From Polynucleobacter sp. AP-Ainpum-60-G11 (GTDB taxonomy: Bacteria; Pseudomonadota; Gammaproteobacteria; Burkholderiales; Burkholderiaceae): a stretch of 64,000 nt of DNA. Location: assembly GCF_018688375.1 (NCBI RefSeq), contig NZ_CP061318.1, positions 682,001 to 746,000 of the forward strand, in the 5' to 3' direction. Positions 53,167 to 60,501 of this stretch are shown here, piece by piece. The position numbers and the translations under genes are program-made. The notes under the pieces are model-generated. The model searched no databases, was not told where the DNA came from, and saw only the letters and a list, made by a program, of their open reading frames with translations. Every line of letters starts with the position of its first letter. Position 1 is the stretch's first letter.

Positions 53167-54077
53167 GTAACAACTCCAACCCCAACTATTTCCGCCTCGG
53201 TATTTTTGTCTTAGCGGCAATCGGTGCATTACTCACCATCATATTAATTTTTGGTTCCGGACAGCTCTTTAAAAAATCGTTCATGGTGGAAACCTATGTT
53301 AAGCAATCGGTGACTGGTCTAGATGCTGGTGCGGCAGTACGTTTTCGAGGTGTAAAAATTGGGCAGGTGACATCTATTGGCCTATCGGGGGACTTGTATG
53401 AAAAAGATATCCCGATGATTCAGAAGCAAGAGTATGTCGTTGTGAGAATGCAAATTTTTGGCGATGGTTTAGAGAAGAATCACCTAGAATCATTCGTCAA
53501 AGATAACTTACGTGCACGTATCAGATCCATGGGTATTACTGGTGTGAATTATGTGGAGTTGGATTTTTATCCTAAGTCTGATCAGAGTTACACCCTCAAA
53601 TATTCATGGGAGCCTGAATATCCAGTAGTGCCATCGATGCCAAATCAGGCAGATGAGATTATTTCCGGTATTCAGAAGTTGATTGGCGCCTTAAATGGCC
53701 TAGATGTAGATGGAACTCAGAAGAAGTTTGATGCGCTATTAGGTAATTTGAATCATTTGATGGCTGGTGATGGCAAAGATAATGCTGGTCTGATTACTAC
53801 AGTTAAAGACCTAAATGTTCTCTTAGACCGTATTGCTAAGGTGACCGATAAAGATCAGCTCAATATTCTGATGCGGGAATTGGTTGCCACTATGGTTTCT
53901 TTGCGTCAAACCGTGACTAGCGTGCAGGGTGATACCACTGCAACCCTGGAGAATCTGCGTCAAGCCAGTGAGCAGTTAAATGAGTTCACTCGCATCGCAA
54001 GCCAATCTCCGTCCACCCTGATTTGGGGTGAGCCACCCGCACGCATTACACCTCCAATGAATGGAGTTCAAAAATGA
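53163..54077 (+). CDS. MlaD/Mce-domain lipid-binding protein
   Basis: A 304-residue protein with one N-terminal membrane helix (about residues 10-32) and an Mce domain (FMVETYVKQSVTGLDAGAAV, FRGVKIGQVTSIGL and YVELDFYP). The C-terminal helical part (LMRELVATMVSLRQTVTS and LENLRQASEQLNEF) may build a shuttle or needle, as in PqiB-like proteins. It overlaps both neighbours by four bases, implying tight coupling with the permease and ATPase. Confidence 0.92.
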   Translation: MSNNSNPNYFRLGIFVLAAIGALLTIILIFGSGQLFKKSFMVETYVKQSVTGLDAGAAVRFRGVKIGQVTSIGLSGDLYEKDIPMIQKQEYVVVRMQIFGDGLEKNHLESFVKDNLRARIRSMGITGVNYVELDFYPKSDQSYTLKYSWEPEYPVVPSMPNQADEIISGIQKLIGALNGLDVDGTQKKFDALLGNLNHLMAGDGKDNAGLITTVKDLNVLLDRIAKVTDKDQLNILMRELVATMVSLRQTVTSVQGDTTATLENLRQASEQLNEFTRIASQSPSTLIWGEPPARITPPMNGVQK

Positions 54078-54739
54078 CGCCTAAGAAAATTCAGATGATG
54101 AAAAATTCACGCCTGACCCAGTTCGCTGCTTGTGTATTCATCATGACTGCCTTGAGCGCTTGCTCCTTGCCTAAAAGACCGGCTTTGGAGACTACTAGTT
54201 GGATGGTTGCACCAGAGCGAACAGGGGCACCTTATAAACCGCGTAGTGATTTGTGGCTCAAGATGGGTTCAGTAACAACAACCCCTCCATTCGATGGCAA
54301 GTCTTTGGTTTATCGCTTAGGCGATCAGCGCTACGAAAAAGATTTTTACAATATTTATTCTACGCTACCAAATGAGATGGTTGGTAATGCAACTCGCCAG
54401 TGGCTCAATAAGGCGCAAATATTTTCGATGACAGTGGGGCAGGGTAATAGCTTCTTCCCTTATTACAATCTGCAAGTTTCTGTTGAAGAGTTTTATGGTG
54501 ATTATCGTGTTCGTCCAGAGGCGGTTGTCACAGTAGAGTTTTTCTTGACTGCAACCGATCCTCAAAAGCGTAATCCTGTGATTGGTAAAAATCGTTACAC
54601 AAAACGAATTGCTCTCAAAGACAATACACCTCAAGCTTTGGCCTTGGGTCAGCAAGAGGCTTTGGCGCAAATTTTGAAGGAGTATGAGGTGGTGGTTTAT
54701 GGATATGCCGGAAATCTACCGCCGCCTTTAGGGCAATAG
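54074..54739 (+). CDS. Mce-associated auxiliary lipoprotein (PqiC/ABC_trans_aux family)
   Basis: An outer-membrane-type lipoprotein that accompanies Mce transporters. The lipobox TALSAC follows a signal with several Met starts; the ATG at 54074 overlaps the Mce stop (ATGA) and is preferred. Mature landmarks are the VYRLGDQRYEKDFYNIYSTL segment and a C-terminal ALALGQQEALAQILKEY helix. It completes the four-gene operon. Confidence 0.9.
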   Translation: MTPKKIQMMKNSRLTQFAACVFIMTALSACSLPKRPALETTSWMVAPERTGAPYKPRSDLWLKMGSVTTTPPFDGKSLVYRLGDQRYEKDFYNIYSTLPNEMVGNATRQWLNKAQIFSMTVGQGNSFFPYYNLQVSVEEFYGDYRVRPEAVVTVEFFLTATDPQKRNPVIGKNRYTKRIALKDNTPQALALGQQEALAQILKEYEVVVYGYAGNLPPPLGQ

Positions 54740-54780
54740 TCACTTTAGAATTGCAAAAAATATAAAAGAGTGGAGAAGAC

Positions 54781-55566
54781 ATGGATTTAGGACTCAAAGG
54801 CAAAGTAGCATTGGTGATGGCGTCTAGTCGTGGATTGGGGCAGGCGATGGCGGTTTCCTTGGCGCGTGAGGGTGTTAAGGTGGCCGTGACTGGTCGCAAT
54901 CCCGAGGGGTTGAAGAAGTCAGTTGAGTTGATAGAGGCGGCTGGTGGAATAGCTTTGGCTCTCAGTTGGGATCTATCGGATCCATCGGTGATTGATGGCC
55001 TCGTTAGCAAAGTAGAAAAAGAGCTTGGCCCAATTGACATTTTGGTTAACAACACCGGCGGACCTCCTCCAACATTGGCCGCCGGCCAAGATCCTGCACT
55101 GTGGCAAAAGAGTTTTAATGACATGGTCCTTTCACTCATCAGTATTACTGATCGAGTTCTACCAGGAATGCGTCAGCGTAAATGGGGTCGCATTATTACG
55201 AGCACCACATCGGGTGCAATTGCTCCGATCAAAAATTTGGCTATCTCCAATACATTGCGCGCTGCACTGTTGGCCTGGTCTAAAACTTTGGCGGCAGAAG
55301 TGGCTGCTGAAGGCATCACTGTGAATGTGATCATGCCGGGCCGTGTGGCAACTGATCGCTTGCGTCAACTTGATGAGGCACGTGCTCAACGAGAGAATGT
55401 CAGTTATGACTCGGTTGTACAGGCTAGCCTGAAACAGATTCCGATGGGCCGTTACGGCGATCCTCAAGAGTATGGTGATACTGCTGCATTCTTAGCCAGT
55501 CAAAGCGCATCCTTTATCACTGGGTCCGTGATCCGTGTTGATGGTGGCCAGATTCAGGCAATTTAA
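54781..55566 (+). CDS. SDR family protein with a non-canonical active site
   Basis: A short-chain dehydrogenase/reductase fold. The NAD(P) motif is VMASSRGLGQAMAVSLAREG, and DILVNNTGGPPP carries the NAG-like asparagine. The catalytic YxxxK is not seen: where Tyr and Lys are expected the sequence reads LAISNTLRAALLAWSKTLA, so Ser and Arg appear in those places. The catalytic Ser is present in TTSGAIAP. The C-terminus SASFITGSVIRVDGGQ is typical. It may be an atypical-subfamily enzyme or a binding protein. AGTGGAGA precedes the ATG. Confidence 0.85.
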   Translation: MDLGLKGKVALVMASSRGLGQAMAVSLAREGVKVAVTGRNPEGLKKSVELIEAAGGIALALSWDLSDPSVIDGLVSKVEKELGPIDILVNNTGGPPPTLAAGQDPALWQKSFNDMVLSLISITDRVLPGMRQRKWGRIITSTTSGAIAPIKNLAISNTLRAALLAWSKTLAAEVAAEGITVNVIMPGRVATDRLRQLDEARAQRENVSYDSVVQASLKQIPMGRYGDPQEYGDTAAFLASQSASFITGSVIRVDGGQIQAI

Positions 55567-55571
55567 TCGCA

Positions 55572-58049
55572 GTGCTAGCCAGCTTTCTGCAAAGTATTCG
55601 GCGAGACATTCGCTCTAGCGAGCTACTTGCTCTACTGGTTGCCCTGACGCTCTCAGTGGCAGCCTTATCTAGTGTGAGTTTTTTGGCTGATCGGATGCAG
55701 CGGGCTTTTCAGTTTGATGCCCGTCAGCTTCTCGCGGCAGATCTCCTATTGGTTTCCGATCAGCCTTTGCCTGAGCGCTTTATTCAAGAGGTCAAGGCGC
55801 GACAACTCAATTCAGCTCAAACCATTGTCTTTCCAAGTATGGCTACGGTAGGGACGCAAAGTAAATTAGCCTCCCTAAAAGCTGTCAGTAGTGCCTACCC
55901 CTTGCGTGGTTCCTTAGAGGTTTTGCCTTCCCAGGCAAACTTAACTCCGCCGTCTGGTTCAGTTTGGGTAGATCCTGCCATGCTCAATGCCTTGCAGTCT
56001 AAAGTCGGCGATCAGATGCTCTTAGGAGATAAGACCTTCCTGATTGGTGGCATCTTGCAGCAGGAGCTTGATCGAGGCGCCGGTTTTATGAATTTCGCGC
56101 CTCGCGTCATGATGTCCCTGGATGATTTGCCGTCGACAGGTCTCATTGGTTTGGGAAGTCGCGTAACCTATCGTCTGCTCTTGGCGGGCAGTGACCAAGC
56201 TATTGCCGACTATGAAAAGTGGGCAGAGCAATGGATTGAATCTGAAGGTCTCAGGGGTTTGCGTATTGAAACTCTGGAAAACGCCCAGCCTGTAATGCGT
56301 AAAACTTTAGAGCGGGCAGAGCGATTTTTGTCTTTGGTTGCCTTGCTGACTGCAATGGTAGCCGCGGTGGCTATCGCCTTATCTGCGCGACGTTATGTAT
56401 TAAAGCAGGCCGATGTTTGCGCAGTCATGAAATGCCTTGGCGCAAGTCAAAAGACCATCTTAGTAAACCAAATCAAAGTATTGGGTGCCCTGTGCCTATC
56501 CGCCGCCGTCATGGGCGCTGCTATTGCTTACGGGGTCCAGGAGATATTGATTCGGATTTTGGGTAACTTGGTTTTTACTAGTCTCCCAGCGCTATCTCTG
56601 TGGCCTTTGGCTTGGAGTGTTTTGTTCTCCTCCAGTTTATTAATTGGTTTTGCTGGCCCACCTTTATTCAGCTTGGTTATGATTTCACCGGTTCGACTCA
56701 TTCGAAAAGAGTTGGGCGCACTAAATATCAAAGTACTTTGGGTTGCACTTTTAGGGTTGATTACTTGCCTGACCTTAATTGCTATCGCAGCTCAGGATTT
56801 GAAGTTGGCCTCTTGGGTTGCTGCAAGCTTTGGCTTGGCAGTGACACTTTTCGCTCTGCTGTCTTGGTGCGTTCTGCGTATTCTGAACCTCTTGTTTTCT
56901 AAATGGGGGAGTAAGAGCTTCGCTCTGCGTTTTGCGCTCACCGCACAAGCCCGTCGATCTGGATTTGCAGTCATGCAGATTACTGCATTGGGCATTGCCT
57001 TGATGGCGTTATTGCTCATTCTTTTGTTGCGACAGGATCTCTTGGCGACATGGCAGGGGAATATTCCAGTAGATGCGCCAAATCGTTTCATGATCAATAT
57101 TCAGGAAGATCAAAAACAGAGTATTGCCCAGTCTCTAATTGATGCAGGCGTAAGTACGCCTAGCTACAGTCCGATGGTCCGTGCGCGCTTGACTGAGGTT
57201 AATGGAAAGGCTGTTGGCCCTAACGACTATGTTGATGAGAATGCCCGTCGCCTGGTTGATAGAGAATTCAATCTCTCTTATACCGAGCAATTACCTGATG
57301 GCAATCGCATTACTGCAGGCAAATGGATAGAAGGTAATACTCCGCAAGTTTCACTGGAAGTGGGTATTGCAAAGACTTTGAAGTTAAAGCTGGGGGATCA
57401 AATGACTTTTGAGCTCGCTGGAGAGAAAGTCACTGCACCCATCACATCTCTGCGTAAATTGGATTGGAGTTCGATGAAGGTGAACTTCTTCGTTGTCATG
57501 CCACCAGCCATGCTTGCTGGAATGCCTCAATCGTGGATTACCTCTTATTATCAAAGCCCTGCAATTGAAGGGCTGGACTACCGACTTGCACAGAGTTACC
57601 CCAATCTCACAATCGTGGATGTGGCGACCTCTTTACGGCAAATACAAGATGTATTGGACCGACTGTCCTCAGTGCTTGGTCTATTGTTTGCGTTCACAAT
57701 CGCAGCAGCGATTCTGGTTCTAGTGGCTGCAATTGCAGCAACCCAAGACGAGCGCTTCAGAAGTGCAGCCTTGCTAAAAGCAGTCGGCGCATCACGCCAT
57801 CTGCTTAGAAAAATTGCACTGGCTGAACTCGCAATTATTGGAATACTGGCAGGAGCATTGGCTGGCTTGGCTGCCGGTGCAGCTGCATGGGCTCTGGGCC
57901 GCTTTGTATTAGAGATTGAGTTCCATGCATTCGCCCAGTCTTTGATGATGGGTATTGGCCTTGGTTTACTTGCTTGTCTCTTGGCAGGCTTTCGCTTCCA
58001 GAGAAGAATTCAGACGGCTACTGCCATGGAATGTTTGCGTGAGATTTAG
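55572..58049 (+). CDS. FtsX-type ABC transporter permease (YbbP-like)
   Basis: An 825-residue membrane protein with two FtsX permease domains, about ten helices and two periplasmic loops (about 40-250 and 500-690), resembling YbbP, which is thought to drive mechanotransmission for lipid or lysophospholipase-linked tasks. LLTAMVAAVAIALSARRYVL and VKQADVC-like coupling helix ADVCAVMKCLGASQKT are visible in the first half, and AALLKAVGASRHLLRKIALAEL in the second. GTG start at 55572 follows the SDR stop by five bases. The usual ATPase partner (YbbA) is not beside it. Confidence 0.85.
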   Translation: MLASFLQSIRRDIRSSELLALLVALTLSVAALSSVSFLADRMQRAFQFDARQLLAADLLLVSDQPLPERFIQEVKARQLNSAQTIVFPSMATVGTQSKLASLKAVSSAYPLRGSLEVLPSQANLTPPSGSVWVDPAMLNALQSKVGDQMLLGDKTFLIGGILQQELDRGAGFMNFAPRVMMSLDDLPSTGLIGLGSRVTYRLLLAGSDQAIADYEKWAEQWIESEGLRGLRIETLENAQPVMRKTLERAERFLSLVALLTAMVAAVAIALSARRYVLKQADVCAVMKCLGASQKTILVNQIKVLGALCLSAAVMGAAIAYGVQEILIRILGNLVFTSLPALSLWPLAWSVLFSSSLLIGFAGPPLFSLVMISPVRLIRKELGALNIKVLWVALLGLITCLTLIAIAAQDLKLASWVAASFGLAVTLFALLSWCVLRILNLLFSKWGSKSFALRFALTAQARRSGFAVMQITALGIALMALLLILLLRQDLLATWQGNIPVDAPNRFMINIQEDQKQSIAQSLIDAGVSTPSYSPMVRARLTEVNGKAVGPNDYVDENARRLVDREFNLSYTEQLPDGNRITAGKWIEGNTPQVSLEVGIAKTLKLKLGDQMTFELAGEKVTAPITSLRKLDWSSMKVNFFVVMPPAMLAGMPQSWITSYYQSPAIEGLDYRLAQSYPNLTIVDVATSLRQIQDVLDRLSSVLGLLFAFTIAAAILVLVAAIAATQDERFRSAALLKAVGASRHLLRKIALAELAIIGILAGALAGLAAGAAAWALGRFVLEIEFHAFAQSLMMGIGLGLLACLLAGFRFQRRIQTATAMECLREI

Positions 58050-58068
58050 GTCTCATGCATTCTCGTGC

Positions 58069-58608
58069 TTACGAGAGTGTGACTAAGTTTTTGGGTAGCT
58101 CCACCAAGCGGGTTCCACCAAAACGATCTGGCAGGCTTTGACGTAGTAGAGGGCTAACCCGATCTAAGTAAATACTTAAGGGCCACAGAAATAAAGCCAC
58201 CGCAAACAGCATCTCAATAATTTGCCATTTCTGTAGCTCGAAAAGCCACTGCAGGATAACGCAAGGAGCAAGCCATAATGATCCGTAGAAGTAGCGCCAG
58301 ATTGCCTGCTTACGAGTCAGCTTAAAACCACCAGGCCCAATCATGCGTACGCGCCATGTTTGCATTGCGAGTGTTTGACCAGATTTGGTCCAGTACCAAA
58401 CAAAGTAAATGCCCAAGACAGCATAGAGATAAAGAAAGGTTAGCCAACTCGGTAGGGAGATGCCAAACAGAATTCCTAGGCCTAAATTCGGGAGCAAGAA
58501 AGTAAAGGCAATGACGCCCAATAAAACTAATTGCTCATATAGGTTGCAAGAGACCCGCCGCCAAAATTGCGGAGCAGGAAGTACATTTAACTCGGCAGGG
58601 GTTATCAC
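58069..58608 (-). CDS. RDD family membrane protein
   Basis: A 179-residue integral membrane protein with four likely helices. The family's RDD-like opening is replaced here by a RRVSCNLYEQLVLLG segment, and the later LAMQTWRVRMI plus a C-terminal RFGGTRLVEL are typical. Function unknown; some members act as ion or solute antiporters. It is 13 bases downstream of the DUF3106 gene in a run that begins with the sigma factor. Confidence 0.8.
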   Translation of the reverse strand: MITPAELNVLPAPQFWRRVSCNLYEQLVLLGVIAFTFLLPNLGLGILFGISLPSWLTFLYLYAVLGIYFVWYWTKSGQTLAMQTWRVRMIGPGGFKLTRKQAIWRYFYGSLWLAPCVILQWLFELQKWQIIEMLFAVALFLWPLSIYLDRVSPLLRQSLPDRFGGTRLVELPKNLVTLS

Positions 58609-58621
58609 GACTTAGAAGTGC

Positions 58622-59251
58622 TTACTGATTGCTTGAGCTACTGTCGGAACTTGTGCTCGGGGCTGGAGCTTCTTGGGTGACGGTACTGCTAGCTGGCAGA
58701 CTTGGAGAAAGATTATTTTTTTGTGTGATGGGATGTTGTTGCAATGTGGGTGCACTCGCAGCAGTAGGCTTTTTCTTATTCACTTCTGCTTGAGCCAACT
58801 TCTTTTTCTGCTCATCACTTAATTTCTGATATGCGCTCCAAGCCTCTGCTTTTTTCTCGGCTGGAAACTTCAAGCTAGTCAGGTAATTTTCTCGTGCAAT
58901 GCGACGATCTTTTTGGGAGAGCTTGGACCAGCTTGTCATACGAGATTGCAGTCTTTGCTGGTCGACATCACTCATCTTTGGATAGAGGTTGGCAACCTGA
59001 ATCCATTTTTTACGACTATCGGGCAGCATGTAATCCCAATCGTCCTCAAGGGGCGCCAGGATTTTCTGTTGTGCAGGCTTTAGACTTTCCCATGTACCGT
59101 CCGGCTTCTTCTCAGGAATGCCAGTAGCTTTGCTCTGAGCGTTCGATGGTGCTTGAGCCCATACGCTTGTTGTACCTAGGGCGCCAAGAGATAGCGCCAA
59201 GGCTAGACTCATGGTCAGTGCTACAACAATAGAGCGTAAGTTTTTTAGCAT
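58622..59251 (-). CDS. DUF3106 exported protein
   Basis: A secreted helical protein. Signal peptide ends near SVWAQA. The mature region has Trp/Leu/Gln heptad-like units: TWESLKPAQQKILAPLEDDW, LYPKMSDVDQQRLQSRMTSW, KLSQKDRRIARENYL and SDEQKKKLAQ. This resembles the LTXXQ pattern of Spy/CpxP-type periplasmic chaperones, though the family is uncharacterised. The tail is Ser/Pro/Thr-rich low complexity. It lies 26 bases after DUF3619. Confidence 0.82.
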   Translation of the reverse strand: MLKNLRSIVVALTMSLALALSLGALGTTSVWAQAPSNAQSKATGIPEKKPDGTWESLKPAQQKILAPLEDDWDYMLPDSRKKWIQVANLYPKMSDVDQQRLQSRMTSWSKLSQKDRRIARENYLTSLKFPAEKKAEAWSAYQKLSDEQKKKLAQAEVNKKKPTAASAPTLQQHPITQKNNLSPSLPASSTVTQEAPAPSTSSDSSSSNQ

Positions 59252-59277
59252 GCGCTAATTTGGCTCTGGTTTAGTTT

Positions 59278-59742
59278 TTAGGAGGGTGATTTAGATGAAT
59301 CCAGACTATCTTGCTCTGCATCAGCTAAAGGCCCATTTTTAAGGAAGCCCATAAAGCCACTGTCAGCATATGCATCTGGCGGTACATCGTCAGTTAAGAG
59401 GGCAACATCCAATTCGGCAATATCGTTGATCCGAGAGTCTTGCTGCCATTGGGCAATGCCAATCAGACCAAAAACCAGCACGATTAGTGGGGCAATCCAG
59501 CCGACCTTATCCCAAAATGGACGCGAGCCTGAAGACCAGTTTCCGGTGATATTGGCTAAAACATGCTGCTGGATACGCACTTTTTCTGGTTTTTTGACAG
59601 AAATAGCCTTAAGGCGAGCTGCATACAGACGATCTTTGATACCTGCTGGCAAGGATTGGGACCCTTCGCGGAGCAGGGCGGCAGCAGTCAGACCAAACTG
59701 GTCAACTTCTGTAGGGTTGAGGATGTCTTGATTGCGGTTCAC
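59278..59742 (-). CDS. DUF3619 membrane protein, candidate anti-sigma factor
   Basis: A 154-residue protein with a cytoplasmic N-terminus (about 1-75, FGLTAAALLREGSQSLPAGI), a single membrane helix (about 82-98, IAPLIVLVFGLIGIA) and a short acidic periplasmic tail. Its ATG overlaps the sigma-factor stop by four bases. This topology and coupling are typical of anti-sigma factors, but DUF3619 has no established function and no zinc-binding HxxxCxxC is seen. Confidence 0.75.
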   Translation of the reverse strand: MNRNQDILNPTEVDQFGLTAAALLREGSQSLPAGIKDRLYAARLKAISVKKPEKVRIQQHVLANITGNWSSGSRPFWDKVGWIAPLIVLVFGLIGIAQWQQDSRINDIAELDVALLTDDVPPDAYADSGFMGFLKNGPLADAEQDSLDSSKSPS

Positions 59743-60308
59743 AGCATAATTCCTTTTAATTTCAATGCTTTAGCTAGAGCCTGGGTGGCTCTTGAGCAGT
59801 GGGTTTTGACGCTTCCCTCGCTACAACTCATGGCGAGGGCAGTTTCAGTAATACTCAGCTCATCCCAATAACGCATCAGGAAGGCTTCTCGTTGACGGGC
59901 GGGCAATTTTGATATTTCTGACTCGAGGGATTCTAAAAGCTGGGTACGCTCGAGCTTAAATGCCCCATCTTGGTGAATTTCACTGTCATCTGGGGCCGAA
60001 AGCGACTCTAGGGGGTCAAAATCATCGTTTTCATCCGATTTCTTACCCATATTGGAGAAGAGGGTGACCCAAGTATTGCGGACCTTTTGACGCCTAAACC
60101 AGTCATGAATGCGGTTTTGCAGAATTCTAGTGAATACCAGGGGTAGTTCAGATGCGGGGCGGTCACCATACTTTTCTGCCAACTTAATCATGGCGTCTTG
60201 AACAATGTCTAAGGCAGCATCATCATCTCGCACAGCATAGACCGCCTGCTTGAAAGCGCGCTGCTCGACACTGCTCAGAAAGTCAGAAAGTTCTTGGGGT
60301 GAAGCCAT
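59739..60308 (-). CDS. ECF-type RNA polymerase sigma factor
   Basis: A group 4 sigma factor. Region 2 contains VRDDDAALDIVQDAMIKLA and a FTRILQNRIHDWFRRQKV segment; region 4 has LPARQREAFLMRYWDELSI and SEGSVKTHCSRATQALAKAL, a DNA-binding HTH. An insert of Asp/Glu-rich residues (NDDFDPLESLSAPDD) joins them. 189 residues. It heads the minus-strand run with DUF3619, DUF3106 and RDD. Which promoters it reads cannot be told here. Confidence 0.92.
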   Translation of the reverse strand: MASPQELSDFLSSVEQRAFKQAVYAVRDDDAALDIVQDAMIKLAEKYGDRPASELPLVFTRILQNRIHDWFRRQKVRNTWVTLFSNMGKKSDENDDFDPLESLSAPDDSEIHQDGAFKLERTQLLESLESEISKLPARQREAFLMRYWDELSITETALAMSCSEGSVKTHCSRATQALAKALKLKGIML

Positions 60309-60361
60309 TCAGTAGATTAGACCTGAATCAGATGGAATTCGTCTATTTTAGGGGATTGCTA

Positions 60362-60501
60362 TAGAATATAGGGCTTACTACCTAGAATCTCATTCAAGAA
60401 GTGGTTTTTTCCGGTAGCAGCGCCGTTCGAACTCAGGCCACAAGCAGGAGACAGAACAGACCAAACAATTTTTTGCCGAAAATTGCAAAGGACGAAAGAA
60501 A
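60362..60501 (+). promoter_or_regulatory. Leader region of the ilv operon
   Basis: A TATAGAAT box (60360-60367) with no good -35 suggests a start near 60374 and a leader of about 130 bases. Just before the ribosome-binding site AAGGA (60488-60492) a hairpin forms from CAATTTT (60466-60472) and AAAATTG (60479-60485). Conserved ilv leader RNAs have been described in betaproteobacteria, but I cannot match this to one. No Leu/Ile/Val-rich leader peptide was found. Confidence 0.4.

Noticed and set aside
58062..58078. Hairpin TCTCGT-N4-ACGAGA at the end of the RDD gene
   Set aside because: It includes the RDD stop codon and has no T tract on either strand, so it is not convincing as a terminator.
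60332..60364. Possible leader peptide MEFVYFRGLL before the ilv operon
   Set aside because: It contains few branched-chain codons and overlaps the predicted -10 box, so it would not be transcribed from that promoter.
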